Positions 39,482 to 51,370 are shown, counted from the stretch's first letter. The stretch is DNA of 64,000 nucleotides from Sphingomonas alba (GCF_023516555.1 NZ_JAMGBD010000001.1:930001-994000); one strand, 5' to 3'. Made by a program: numbers and translations. Notes: generated by a model not told the origin, from the letters alone.

Positions 39482-40711
39482 CTAGTCGAGCTCGGCCCGG
39501 TCGACCTGGAAGCCTGCATCCTCGAGCCGCTTCACCAATGTATCGATGGCCCGTGAGTCGCGCGCTTCGCATTCGACCTCAATGACCGTGTCCTTGGCCG
39601 GCAGGCGCGTGAAGATGCGATGGTGCTCGACCTCGATGATATTGACACCGCACTCATGAAATTTGGCGGTGATGGCGGCCAAGGCTCCCGGCTGGTCATG
39701 GGCGGCGATTTTCAGGCGGGCGATACGGCCGCAGCGGACGAGCTCACGAACCAGTACATTGGCCAACAAATGGGTGTCGATGTTGCCGCCGCAGAGAATG
39801 GTGCCGACGGTGCGGCCCCGAAACCGCTCGGGTTCGGCGAGGATGGCCGCGAGGCCCGCTGCGCCCGCCCCTTCGACAACGCTCTTTTCCAGGCTGACGA
39901 GCAAGGCGACCGCATGCTCGATGTCGCGCTCGGCAACAAGGTCGATCCGATCGACCTTGTCCTTGATGATGGCGCGGGTGAGCTCGCCGGGCTCCTTGAC
40001 GGCGATGCCCTCGGCCAAAGTGTCGCCGCCAATCTTGCCGGCCGTCCCTTCGACGACATTCTTCATCGACGGATAGAGCTCGGCCTCGACGCCGATGACC
40101 TCGATACGGGGATTAATCGACTTGGCGGCAATCGCCGTTCCCGAAATCAAGCCGCCACCGCCGATCGGCACTACCAAAGTGTCGAGCGTCGGCACTTCAG
40201 CCAGCATTTCCAATGCACAGGTGCCGGCGCCGGCAATGATCTGCCCGTCGTCGAACGGGTGGACGAACACAAAGCCGTTCTCGGCCTCCAACTCGCGGGC
40301 GTAAGCATAAGCGTCGTCGAACATGGCGCCATGCAGGACAACGCGGGCGCCATGACTCTCTGTCTGGGTTACTTTCACGGTTGGCGTCGCCTTGGGCATG
40401 ACGATGGTGACCGGAATGCCGAGCCGCCTGCCATGATAGGCGACGGCCTGGGCGTGATTACCGGCCGAGGCCGCGATAACGCCGCGCTTCCGCTCCTCGT
40501 CGGTCAACTGCAGCAACTTGTTGAGCGCACCCCGCTCCTTGTAGGCAGAGGTGAACTGTAAGTTCTCGAACTTCAGCCAAATGTCCGCCTCAACCATCTC
40601 CGAGAGCACCCGGCTGTGCAGCATAGGTGTCTTGACGACTGCGCCGTCGATGCGTGTCGCGGCGGCGCGGATGTCATCGATGGTCGGGCGAGTGCTGGTC
40701 GGGGCGTCCAT
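39482..40711 (-). CDS. ilvA: Threonine ammonia-lyase with ACT domain
   Basis: It converts L-threonine to 2-oxobutanoate. The PLP lysine is K58 (FTSAYKERGAL), with GGGGLISGTAIAAKSI as the phosphate-binding loop. The C-terminal region (RIARLKIAAHDQPGALAAIT) is an ACT regulatory domain. Length is 410 residues. The ATG at 40711 is preferred over an in-frame start at 40744. It feeds isoleucine synthesis, and ACT-containing forms of this length are usually allosterically controlled. Confidence 0.93.
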   Translation of the reverse strand: MDAPTSTRPTIDDIRAAATRIDGAVVKTPMLHSRVLSEMVEADIWLKFENLQFTSAYKERGALNKLLQLTDEERKRGVIAASAGNHAQAVAYHGRRLGIPVTIVMPKATPTVKVTQTESHGARVVLHGAMFDDAYAYARELEAENGFVFVHPFDDGQIIAGAGTCALEMLAEVPTLDTLVVPIGGGGLISGTAIAAKSINPRIEVIGVEAELYPSMKNVVEGTAGKIGGDTLAEGIAVKEPGELTRAIIKDKVDRIDLVAERDIEHAVALLVSLEKSVVEGAGAAGLAAILAEPERFRGRTVGTILCGGNIDTHLLANVLVRELVRCGRIARLKIAAHDQPGALAAITAKFHECGVNIIEVEHHRIFTRLPAKDTVIEVECEARDSRAIDTLVKRLEDAGFQVDRAELD

Positions 40712-40765
40712 GGCGGCATCGCCTAAACCTTCCGCACCGGCCAAACAATGCTATGCCGCGCGGCC

Positions 40766-42418
40766 ATGAAGATGCATTTCCTGGCGCTTGGCGCCCTGCT
40801 CGCGTCCACCGCGGCCTCGGCCGACATCCTGATCAGCAACGTCAACGGCATCCAGGCCGATGCCAATGGCAATGTTGAGCACTTCACCGGCATCCTGATC
40901 GGCAATGATGGGAAGGTGAAACGGCTGCTGCACGGCGAAATGCTGAAGCTGCGCGACACGGATGTGGTGGACGGCCGCGGCCAGACCGTCATGCCCGGCC
41001 TGATCGACGCTCATGGCCACTTCATGGAGCTCGGCTACGCGGCTCTGCAGCTCGACCTCACCGGAACTTCCTCGCTCGCTGACCTGCAGGGGCGGCTGAA
41101 GGCCTATGCCGCCGCCAATCCGCAGGCGCGCTGGATCGTCGGGCGCGGCTGGAACCAGGAATTGTGGCCGGTGAAGAATTTCCCGACTGCCGCCGATCTC
41201 GACGCGGTGGTCAGCGACCGCCCGGTTGTTTTGCGCCGGGTCGACGGCCACGCCCTTGTCGCCAACAGCACGGCCATGCGCGCCGCGGGCGTCAGCGCAT
41301 CAACGCCCGCGCCAGCCGGCGGGCGGGTCGAGAACGGCTTGTTCGTCGACAATGCGATGGATCTGATCGAGCCCAAAATTCCACAGGCCACGGACGCGGA
41401 AGCCGATGCTGCCGCGGCCAAAGCCCAGGAAATCATGCTCGGCTTCGGCCTGACCGCTGCGGGCGACATGGGCACCGACCCGAGTGGCTGGGCCGCGATG
41501 AACCGGGCCGGCGAGGCGGGACGCCTGAACGTCCGGATTATGTCTTATTCGTTCGGCCTAGACACATTGAAGGCGATCGCGCTCAGCGCGCCGACGGACT
41601 GGAAGTACGGGGATCGCCTGCACATGGGAGGCGTTAAATTCTACGCCGACGGCGCTCTCGGTTCGCGCGGAGCGTGGTTGAAGCAGCCCTATTCGGACAA
41701 GCCCGACACGCACGGCCTGAAGTTTCACAGTGATGCGGAAATGCGCGACATCACCGGCAAGGCGGCGGCCATGGGCTTCCAGGTCGCGACGCACGCCATC
41801 GGAGATGCAGCCAACGCACAAGCGATCGCCGACTATGAGGGCCTGTCGCGGCAATATGGCACGGACAGACGCTGGCGGATCGAGCATGCGCAGGTCGTCG
41901 ATCCGATCGACATCCCGCGCATAGCCAAGGCCGGAATCATCGCGTCGATGCAGCCAACCCATCAGACCAGCGACCGGCTGATGGCCGAAAAACGCCTCGG
42001 CCCCGACCGGCTTGCCGGCGCCTACGCCTGGACGACGATCCTGAATTCCGGTGCAAAGCTGGCCTTCGGCTCCGACTTTCCGGTCGAAAGCCCCAACCCG
42101 TTCCCCGGTATCAGCGCGGCGATCAGCCGGCAGGACCTAAACGGTCAGCCGCCCGGCGGCTGGCGGCCCCAGGAGAGTGTATCGCTTGGCCGCGCCCTCC
42201 ACGGCTTCTCGCGCGGTGCGGCCTATGCGGGGTTCGCGGAGGATCGGATCGGCAGCCTTGATCCTGGCATGTGGGCCGACTTCATCTTCGTTGACCGCGA
42301 TCCGACCAAAGTTGATCCGCAGTCGCTTGGCCATACCCAGGTCCTGGAGACTTGGGTCGCTGGCAAGAAGGTCTGGGCGAAGTCGTCTAAGGGCGCCGGC
42401 GCCGAGCGCGGTCTATAA
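40766..42418 (+). CDS. Exported amidohydrolase (YtcJ-like)
   Basis: The 550-residue protein begins with a signal peptide (MKMHFLALGALLASTAASA) and has the metal-binding PGLIDAHGHFMELGY motif. It has a second metal-ligand region with EHAQVVDPIDIPR, and ends GSDFPVESPNPFPGI and GSLDPGMWADFIFVDRDPTK. It belongs to the amidohydrolase family 3, with unknown substrate in the periplasm. It is divergent from ilvA with a 54-base gap, and its 3' end overlaps dsbD by 32 bases. Confidence 0.85.
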   Translation: MKMHFLALGALLASTAASADILISNVNGIQADANGNVEHFTGILIGNDGKVKRLLHGEMLKLRDTDVVDGRGQTVMPGLIDAHGHFMELGYAALQLDLTGTSSLADLQGRLKAYAAANPQARWIVGRGWNQELWPVKNFPTAADLDAVVSDRPVVLRRVDGHALVANSTAMRAAGVSASTPAPAGGRVENGLFVDNAMDLIEPKIPQATDAEADAAAAKAQEIMLGFGLTAAGDMGTDPSGWAAMNRAGEAGRLNVRIMSYSFGLDTLKAIALSAPTDWKYGDRLHMGGVKFYADGALGSRGAWLKQPYSDKPDTHGLKFHSDAEMRDITGKAAAMGFQVATHAIGDAANAQAIADYEGLSRQYGTDRRWRIEHAQVVDPIDIPRIAKAGIIASMQPTHQTSDRLMAEKRLGPDRLAGAYAWTTILNSGAKLAFGSDFPVESPNPFPGISAAISRQDLNGQPPGGWRPQESVSLGRALHGFSRGAAYAGFAEDRIGSLDPGMWADFIFVDRDPTKVDPQSLGHTQVLETWVAGKKVWAKSSKGAGAERGL

Positions 42419-44372
42419 GCAAAGACGGCGTCAGCACTTGAGGGAGTTCTTCAACATGCCCTGACGGCTCGTACCAAAGATAAAGTGGCACGCCGGCGCG
42501 ACCTCGGCTTTCGAGGAAGCGTGTGATCGCGGGGTCGCCGTTCGTCCAGTCGCCCGCAACGACCTTGACCCCTACCTGCTTGAAGACATCGCGTACGGCG
42601 TCGCGATCGATCGCCCCCGCCTCATTGGCCTTGCAAGACAGGCACCAGTCGGCCGTGAAATAGACGAAGACGGGCTTCCCTTGGGCGAGATAGGACGCCA
42701 CCTTCGCTTCGCTCCAGGTTTCGGCCCCAGCGACGGGGCGCGCGGAAACCGCGGAGTGTGCGGGCAGCTTTTCCGTCGCCAGAACGGCGAGCACGGCGGA
42801 CAGCCCCAACGTAGCGAAGCCAAAACTCAGGCCCCTCCGTTGCAACCTGCCGAAGACAAAGAGCAATGCGGTGAGCGCGATGACGGAAACAATTGCAACT
42901 GCCAGTGCTGGATAGCCGCCGATGCGCCAGAGCAACCAGGCGCAGCCTGCAGCCGTGAGCGCCATCGGGATTGCGAGGACCCGCTGGAGCGTGGCCATCC
43001 ATGGACCCGGCTTGGGCAGCTTGCGGCGAAAGGCTGGAACGAACGCCACTACCAGGAACGGCAGCGCCAGGCCGAACCCCAAGGCCGCGAAAACCAGAAT
43101 CGATCCTTGGAGCGGCAGGAGCAATGCCGTGCCTAATGCCGCGCCCAGGAACGGGCCGGCGCATGGGGTGGCGACGAACGCCGCCAACGCACCGGTAGCG
43201 AAGCTGCCTGCCGGGCGAGCGCTGCCGCCAAGCACGGGCAGCTCGAAGACCCTCAGGAGGTTGAGTGTGATCGCCGTCACCAACAGCAACAAGACAAGGA
43301 TGGTGCGCGGGTCCTGAAGCTGGAACGCCCAGCCCGCAGCGCTGCCACCCGCGCGGATTGCGAGCAGGAGGCCGCCCAGCGCGCCGGTGCCGATGATCGC
43401 GCCTGCGGTGTAGGCGAGCGCGTCGCGACGGGCCTCGCGCTCATCGCCGCCGGCCCGCGCCAGGTGCGAGGCCTTCAGCGCCAAAATCGGAAAGACACAG
43501 GGCATCAGGTTGAGCAGAAGGCCGCCCGCAAGTGCGCCTAGCACCGCCCACCACATGGCATTAACATCAAACCCGCCAACCTCTGTGCCGCCGGTCGGCA
43601 CAGCGCCGGGAATGGCCTTGAATTCGAAGCCCTGGGCGTCGCCCAGCGCCACCACGCCCGCAAAAGTCGCGGGTTCACCACGTTTGCGCTTCAACTCCGC
43701 AACCAGCGTATCGCCGGTCCGCCGGAAGCTCTGGGGGGCGGCATAATCAACGGGGCCGTTGTCGAGCGGGAAGAGATAGGACTTCCCGACCGCGACGCTG
43801 GCCGGAAGCGGGATCGCCACACTCAGCATGTCGCCGCTGAGCGCGAAACGCGCCTGCGCTGCAAGCGGCCTCGGCAATTGCTGCCGCCATTGATCGAACC
43901 GCGCCTGGTCGGTCGCCGGGCCATCGGCGACCGGAACGTCCAGCGAAAAGCTGCCGTGCTCCGGGACGCAAACTTCGTCTGTGCAGGCCAGCCATTGTGC
44001 ATTGGCGCTGATGGGCAGCGAACCACTGGCGTTCGCCGGTACCTTCAACCTGACCAGCACCGCATAATCGTGCTCGTAAACATAGTTCATCAGGCCGGCG
44101 ATCGTCAGCCTGTCGGGCACCGGGTAGCGCAGTGGTCCGACGCTTGCTCCAGGAGGCAGCTGCCATTCCACTTTCATCGGCAGGCCGGCGTCGCCGGGGT
44201 TCTGCCAATAGCCGTGCCAACCCTTTTGGGTGTGCATGACGATGGCGAGGTCGACCTCGCCGTCGGGCTTTGCCGGGCCTTCGGCGACCAGTTCGGGCTG
44301 GATGGCATTGACGCGATCCTGCGCAGTGGCGGGAGCCGCAAGAAGCAACAATAGGAACAGGAACCGGATCAT
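42387..44372 (-). CDS. dsbD: Thiol:disulfide interchange protein DsbD
   Basis: The 661-residue protein carries reducing equivalents across the inner membrane. A signal peptide (MIRFLFLLLLLAAPATAQ) leads into an N-terminal periplasmic domain, then about eight membrane helices with the conserved LNLMPCVFPILALKASHL and FVATPCAGPFLGAALG. A C-terminal thioredoxin domain has FTADWCLSCKANE. It has the three-domain ScsB/DsbD architecture. It supplies electrons to periplasmic isomerases and cytochrome c maturation. The start at 44372 lacks a strong ribosome site. Confidence 0.93.
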   Translation of the reverse strand: MIRFLFLLLLLAAPATAQDRVNAIQPELVAEGPAKPDGEVDLAIVMHTQKGWHGYWQNPGDAGLPMKVEWQLPPGASVGPLRYPVPDRLTIAGLMNYVYEHDYAVLVRLKVPANASGSLPISANAQWLACTDEVCVPEHGSFSLDVPVADGPATDQARFDQWRQQLPRPLAAQARFALSGDMLSVAIPLPASVAVGKSYLFPLDNGPVDYAAPQSFRRTGDTLVAELKRKRGEPATFAGVVALGDAQGFEFKAIPGAVPTGGTEVGGFDVNAMWWAVLGALAGGLLLNLMPCVFPILALKASHLARAGGDEREARRDALAYTAGAIIGTGALGGLLLAIRAGGSAAGWAFQLQDPRTILVLLLLVTAITLNLLRVFELPVLGGSARPAGSFATGALAAFVATPCAGPFLGAALGTALLLPLQGSILVFAALGFGLALPFLVVAFVPAFRRKLPKPGPWMATLQRVLAIPMALTAAGCAWLLWRIGGYPALAVAIVSVIALTALLFVFGRLQRRGLSFGFATLGLSAVLAVLATEKLPAHSAVSARPVAGAETWSEAKVASYLAQGKPVFVYFTADWCLSCKANEAGAIDRDAVRDVFKQVGVKVVAGDWTNGDPAITRFLESRGRAGVPLYLWYEPSGHVEELPQVLTPSLLIDRARRRRP

Positions 44373-44400
44373 GGGCCGCTGGCTAAGCGAGATGCCGAGC

Positions 44401-47003
<2,603 letters not shown>

Positions 47004-47007
<4 letters not shown>

Positions 47008-48053
47008 GCGGCGAGCACCATCGGTTCGAGGCCGGCAAGCAAAGTATGGCCGTTGGTGTGCGGAATGGCGCGCGGCGAGGCGCCCGCTACGACCTTCGCG
47101 ATGGCAGCGATATGCTCCGGCGTCGTGCCGCAACAGCCGCCGACGACGTTGACGAGGCCATCATCCAGCCACTCGCGCACCTGGGCGGCGGTCTCCTCGG
47201 CAGCTTCGTCATATTCGCCGAGCTCGTTGGGCAGGCCGGCATTGGGATAGGCCATGACAAGGGTGTCCGCTTGCGCCGACAAAGCCGCAAGGTGGGGACG
47301 CAGTTGCTGGGCGCCGAAGGAGCAGTTGAGGCCGATGGTCAGCGGCCTTGCGTGGCGGACGCTGGCCCAGAAGGCTTCGACCGTATGGCCGGAGAGATTG
47401 CGACCGGAGAGGTCGGTCAGGGTCATGGAAATCATGATCGGCAACTCGCGACCCAAGGCCCGCTCCGCCTCCAGCGCAGCCATGATTGCCGCCTTGGCGT
47501 TCAAGGTGTCGAAGATCGTCTCGATAAGGACGAGGTCGATACCGCCTTCGACCAGCGCGTCGATCTGCTCGCGGTAGACCGCCTTTACCGTGTCGAAATC
47601 GACTTCGCGGAAGGCGGGGTCATTGACGTTGGGCGACAGCGAGAGCGTCTTGTTGGTCGGCCCGAGGGCGCCCGCGACCCAACGCGGCCTGCCGTCCTTT
47701 GCCGCCCAGCGATCGGCAACGGTGCGGGTGATGCGCGCCGCTGCCCGGTTGATGTCGTCGACATAGGCCTCGGCGCCATAATCGGCCTGGCTGATGGCGT
47801 TGGCGTTAAAGGTGTTGGTGGCGAGGACGTCGGCGCCGGCGGCGGCGAAGCGCTCGCAAATGTCTTCGATCACGCCCGGGCAGGTGAGATTGAGCAGGTC
47901 GTTATTGCCGCGCTGGTCGCGGCTGAGGCCGAGATCACCGCCGTAGGTGCAGCCGTCGAGCTTTTCGGCCTGGATGAGCGTGCCGTAGGCGCCGTCCTTG
48001 ACCAGGATGCGCTTGGCGGCTTCAGAACGGAACGAGGCGGCGGGCGTGCTCAT
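47004..48053 (-). CDS. metH: Methionine synthase homocysteine-binding subunit (split MetH N-terminal part)
   Basis: The 349-residue homocysteine S-methyltransferase domain shows [39 protein letters not shown] and the zinc-binding cysteines GLNCSF and [10 protein letters not shown]. In E. coli this is fused to the rest of MetH. Here it is a separate frame that overlaps metF by 4 bases at its start and the larger MetH part by 4 bases at its end. Confidence 0.95.
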
Positions 48054-48967
48054 GCCGCCGCCTTCGCCCGGACGCCGAGCAGGTGGCAGATGGCGTAAGC
48101 CAGCTCGGCCCGATTCAGGGTATAGAAGTGGAAGTGACGGACGCCGCCCGCATAGAGCTGCCCGCACAGCTCGGCGGCGACGGTGGCGGCGACCAATTGG
48201 CGCGCGGCAGGACGCTCATCGAGGCCTTCAAAGGCGTGATCTAGCCAGTCGGGGATCGACGCGCCGCACTGGGCCGCGAACTTGCGCGCCTGGGCCACGT
48301 TGGTGACCGGCAGGATGCCGGGGACTATCTCGACATCGAGGCCCGACGCCGCGACGCGGTCGCGGAAGTCGAAGAAGCATTCCGCCGAGAAGAAGAATTG
48401 GGTGATGGCCCGGTCGGCGCCGGCATCGACCTTCCGTTTCAGATGATCGAGGTCGGCCTGGCTGCTCGCTGCCTCCGGATGGCATTCCGGGTAGCAGGCG
48501 ACGCTGAGATCGAAGGGTGCGACCTTCTTCAGGCCGGCCACGAGCTCGGCGGCATCGCGATAGCCGTCGGGATGGGCTTCGAACCTGGTGCCGGTTTCGG
48601 GCGGATCGCCGCGCAAGGCGACGATGTTGCGGACGCCGAGATCCCAATAGTCCCTGGCGATGGCATCAACCTCGTCGCGGCTGGAGCCGACGCAAGTCAG
48701 ATGCGCCGCCGGAGTGAGGTCAGTCTCCTTGAGGATCCGCTCAACGGTGGCGTGAGTGCGCTCACGGGTGGAGCCGCCAGCGCCGTAAGTCACCGAGACG
48801 AACCGAGGACCCAAGGGCTCCAGCGTCTTGATCGCCTCCCACAGGGTGTCGGCCATCTTTTCGGACTTTGGCGGGAAGAATTCGAAGCTGACTTCGATAT
48901 CGCCCCGCGCTTCCGCAAACAGCGGCACGCAATCGGGATGCGGAGGAATTTTCGGGGCACTGGCCAT
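48050..48967 (-). CDS. metF: Methylenetetrahydrofolate reductase
   Basis: It reduces 5,10-methylene-THF to 5-methyl-THF, the methyl donor for MetH. The 305-residue protein has SFEFFPPKSEKMADTLWEAI, FVSVTYGAGGSTRERTH and the FAD-site RGDPP (NIVALRGDPPETGTRF). The ATG overlaps the regulator's stop by one base, and the stop overlaps metH1 by 4 bases. The four genes are therefore one operon. Confidence 0.96.
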   Translation of the reverse strand: MASAPKIPPHPDCVPLFAEARGDIEVSFEFFPPKSEKMADTLWEAIKTLEPLGPRFVSVTYGAGGSTRERTHATVERILKETDLTPAAHLTCVGSSRDEVDAIARDYWDLGVRNIVALRGDPPETGTRFEAHPDGYRDAAELVAGLKKVAPFDLSVACYPECHPEAASSQADLDHLKRKVDAGADRAITQFFFSAECFFDFRDRVAASGLDVEIVPGILPVTNVAQARKFAAQCGASIPDWLDHAFEGLDERPAARQLVAATVAAELCGQLYAGGVRHFHFYTLNRAELAYAICHLLGVRAKAAA

Positions 48968-49926
48968 TACGCGGCTTTCCGTTCGGCAAGCGCGGTCTTG
49001 ACGCCGCGCCAAAGGGCGACGGTCAATTCGCCGCCGGGAAGATGTTCGGTCATATCGGGCTCGAGACCGGCGCCGGCGAACCAGCCGGCCATGGCGTCGT
49101 CGGTGAAACCGAGGCGCAGGTGCGCGTCGCGAATCCGGAGGTCCTCGCGCTCATGAGCGGCGAAATCGATGACGAGCAGCCTGCCGCCCTCGCGCAGGAC
49201 GCGCGCAGCTTCAGCAAGCGCGGCAGCCGGATTCTGGGCGTAATGCAACACCTGGTGGATGACGACGCTGTCGGCGCTGCTGTCGGGCAGCGGCAAAGCG
49301 TACATGTCCGCCTGTCGCAGGCTGGACGAAATGCCGGCTGCTTCCAGCTTGACGCGGGCGAGGCGCAGCATTTCCGAGCTCTTGTCGACGCCGGTCGCCT
49401 GCGCCGCCTTGGGACCGAGCAACTCGATCATCCGGCCAGTGCCGGTGCCGATATCCACGAGGCGACCGACGGGCTGGTCCGACAGCGCTTTCTGGATGGC
49501 CTTTTCGACCATGCTTTCGGCGACATGGAGCGAGCGGATCGAATCCCAGACCTCGGCATGGGCGGAGAAATAGCGGTTGGCAGCGTCGGCGCGATCGGCG
49601 CGGACAGCAGCGAGGCGCGCGGCGTCGGCATTCAGGACATTGCGGCTCGCCGAGTCCAGCCATTGGTCGATGAGGTCGAAAACCGCCTGGGTCCGCGCTT
49701 CGACCGTCAGGGCGAGGAAGACCCAGCTGCCTTCCTTGTGGCGATCGAGGAGGCCAGCGTCGCCGAGGATTTTGACGTGACGGGAAACGCGGGGCTGGCT
49801 CTGGCCGAGCACCTGCGCGAGCTCGCCAACCGACAATTCCATAGTCCGCAGCAACGCCAGGATGCGGACCCGCGAGGGGTCGGCAAGCGCCTGGAAAAGT
49901 TCGGCGATCGGCAGGTTTGCGGTCAC
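48967..49926 (-). CDS. ArsR-family regulator fused to a SAM-dependent methyltransferase domain
   Basis: The 319-residue protein has an N-terminal winged helix (LFQALADPSRVRILALLRTM and QSQPRVSRHVKILGDAGLLD) and a C-terminal methyltransferase fold (GRLVDIGTGTGRMIELLGPK, then HQVLHYAQNPAAALAEAARV). It heads the metF-metH operon. SahR regulators of alphaproteobacteria use S-adenosylhomocysteine to control methionine-cycle genes, and this protein is a good candidate. The GTG at 49926 is preferred over TTG at 49962, which would translate through the operator. Confidence 0.85.
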   Translation of the reverse strand: MTANLPIAELFQALADPSRVRILALLRTMELSVGELAQVLGQSQPRVSRHVKILGDAGLLDRHKEGSWVFLALTVEARTQAVFDLIDQWLDSASRNVLNADAARLAAVRADRADAANRYFSAHAEVWDSIRSLHVAESMVEKAIQKALSDQPVGRLVDIGTGTGRMIELLGPKAAQATGVDKSSEMLRLARVKLEAAGISSSLRQADMYALPLPDSSADSVVIHQVLHYAQNPAAALAEAARVLREGGRLLVIDFAAHEREDLRIRDAHLRLGFTDDAMAGWFAGAGLEPDMTEHLPGGELTVALWRGVKTALAERKAA

Positions 49927-49934
49927 GTCATAAG

Positions 49935-49962
49935 GATATAAAGAAATCTTTATATGCGTCAA
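49935..49962 (-). promoter_or_regulatory. Palindromic operator within the metF-metH operon promoter
   Basis: The perfect palindrome ATATAAAGAAATCTTTATAT (49936-49955, 9-base arms with a 2-base centre) overlaps a possible -35 TTGACG (49962-49957) and -10 TATATC (49940-49935) on the minus strand. Bound regulator would block the promoter. The predicted transcript would begin about 2 bases before the GTG at 49926. Confidence 0.75.
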
Positions 49963-50084
49963 TCAACAGTCACGCCGCCGAAACGAAATTTTCAGTGCGA
50001 TGCGGAATCCCGATTGCGCGACGCAAAAAGCCTATTTACACCCCGTCGCTGGCCTGACCGAATTTTGCGGCAGGCCGAGCCCAG

Positions 50085-50102
50085 TTGCCACAGAAGTGGC
50101 AA
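50085..50102. promoter_or_regulatory. Inverted repeat before the lipoprotein gene
   Basis: TTGCCAC and GTGGCAA are perfect 7-base arms around AGAA, 21 bases upstream of the lipoprotein ATG. It could be an operator for the divergent interval or a hairpin in the 5' leader. Nothing else indicates which. Confidence 0.5.
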
Positions 50103-50123
50103 AGTTGAAGGAATGGAACGATC

Positions 50124-50375
50124 ATGAAGAAGGTTGCACTGACCGTTGCGGTCCTGACGCTCGGCCTGGCCGCGTGCCAGCCCAAGGCCGAAGACAACAA
50201 CACCGTCGCCGACAACACTGCCGACGTCGCCGCCAACACTGCCGATGTCGCCGCCAATGCGGCCGACAACGCGCTCGACGCGGCCGGCAATGCGGTCGAG
50301 AACGCCGGCAACGCCGTTGACAACGCATCGAATGCGGTCGCCAACGCTGCCGACAACACGACGAACGCGCACTAA
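50124..50375 (+). CDS. Small Ala/Asn-rich lipoprotein with heptad repeats
   Basis: The 83-residue precursor has a lipoprotein signal peptide ending at LGLAAC (lipidated Cys18). The mature part is a run of seven-residue units beginning NTADVAA, NTADVAA, NAADNAL, DAAGNAV, ENAGNAV and DNASNAV, an alanine-zipper-like pattern. I do not recognise the gene. It is probably a short envelope lipoprotein of the Lpp/entericidin kind. A hairpin (GCTCTC-TTTA-GAGAGC, 50383-50398) and a terminator follow. Confidence 0.8.
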   Translation: MKKVALTVAVLTLGLAACQPKAEDNNTVADNTADVAANTADVAANAADNALDAAGNAVENAGNAVDNASNAVANAADNTTNAH

Positions 50376-50407
50376 GCCGTTCGCTCTCTTTAGAGAGCAC
50401 GCAAGGA

Positions 50408-50440
50408 GGGCCGCACGGGAAACCGGGCGGCCCTTTCTTG
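50408..50440 (+). terminator. Intrinsic terminator of the lipoprotein gene
   Basis: GGGCCGC (50408-50414) pairs with GCGGCCC (50427-50433), followed by TTTCTT. It lies about 33 bases after the stop, between the two small lipoprotein genes. Confidence 0.8.
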
Positions 50441-50470
50441 TTATTCGCCCGAGGTGGTACTTCGGGCCAG

Positions 50471-50605
50471 ATGAAGAAAATCTGGTTCGCGATTGCCCTC
50501 GTGCTTGCCGGCTGCGGCGAGAAGCGGCCCCCTGCCCCCACCGCCGAGCAGAACGATCAGCTCAACGAGGCGGAGAACATGCTGAACGAGGAAGCGGGGA
50601 AGTAG
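50471..50605 (+). CDS. 44-residue lipoprotein of unknown function
   Basis: Direct translation gives MKKIWFAIALVLAGCGEK and a short charged tail ending NMLNEEAGK, 44 residues in all. The lipobox is LAGC (Cys15). The stop is directly adjacent to the stop of the convergent cyclotransferase gene. A terminator lies upstream, so it needs its own promoter. It resembles other very small sphingomonad lipoproteins but is not recognised. Confidence 0.65.
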   Translation: MKKIWFAIALVLAGCGEKRPPAPTAEQNDQLNEAENMLNEEAGK

Positions 50606-51328
50606 TCAGGCGCAGGCCTTGAGCTTGATCTCGAAGAGTTTCGGCCAGTTCTTTCCCGTGACGAACAGGCGGCGGCCTTTGGCGTCCCAGGCGATGCCGT
50701 TGAGGACGCTGTCGATGCCGGTGGCGCCTGCGGTCTCGCGGAGGCCCTTCAAGTCGACGACATGGCGGATCGCGCCTGTGGCGGAATCGATGCGGACGAT
50801 GAAGTCGGTCATCCAAACATTGGCCCAGATTTCGCCGTTGATGGCTTCCAGCTCGTTGACGCGGGCGAGCAGCTTGCCCTGGTAGGTGACCTGCACGCTG
50901 CCCGTCTGGGTCATGGTTGCGGGATCGTAAAAGCGCAAAGTCGGCGAGCCGTCGCTCGCCACGATGCGCTGGCCGAGCATGGTCATGCCCCAGCCTTCGG
51001 CAGAAAAGCGGAAGGTGCCGAGCGGCTTAAGGTCGCTGAGCCGCCAGCGATGGCCGATACCATCCTTCCAGGTCAGCGAGATCAGCTGGTTCTTCCAGAT
51101 GACAATGCCCTCGCCGAACTGGTTTCCGGGATATTTGGATTGGGCGATGGCCTTGCCGGTGGCGAGGTTGATACGGGCGACCTTGGAGCGCCCCTCCATG
51201 CCGGTGCCTTCGTAGAGGTGGCCGTTGTGGAAGAGGAGCCCCTCGGTGAAGGAGCTGGGGTCGTGCGGATAGCTATGCACGATTTCATAGCCGCAGACGG
51301 GGACGGCAGGCTGGTCGGGGACAAACAC
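50606..51328 (-). CDS. Glutaminyl-peptide cyclotransferase, possibly frameshifted at the signal peptide
   Basis: The 240-residue beta-propeller-type enzyme shows VCGYEIVHSYPHDPSSFTEG, YEGTGMEGRSKV, WKNQLISLTW and GWGMTMLGQRIVASDGSPTL, which mark the plant/bacterial QC family that cyclises N-terminal glutamine. The frame starts with a weak GTG at 51328 and has no signal peptide. Another frame upstream reads FIAAALATAC, a lipoprotein-like signal. One extra T in the run at 51323-51325 (AAA on the plus strand) would explain the break. The enzyme is usually exported. Confidence 0.8.
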   Translation of the reverse strand: MFVPDQPAVPVCGYEIVHSYPHDPSSFTEGLLFHNGHLYEGTGMEGRSKVARINLATGKAIAQSKYPGNQFGEGIVIWKNQLISLTWKDGIGHRWRLSDLKPLGTFRFSAEGWGMTMLGQRIVASDGSPTLRFYDPATMTQTGSVQVTYQGKLLARVNELEAINGEIWANVWMTDFIVRIDSATGAIRHVVDLKGLRETAGATGIDSVLNGIAWDAKGRRLFVTGKNWPKLFEIKLKACA

Positions 51329-51370
51329 AGGCGGTGGCTAGGGCAGCGGCGATGAACGGGCAATGGCGCA

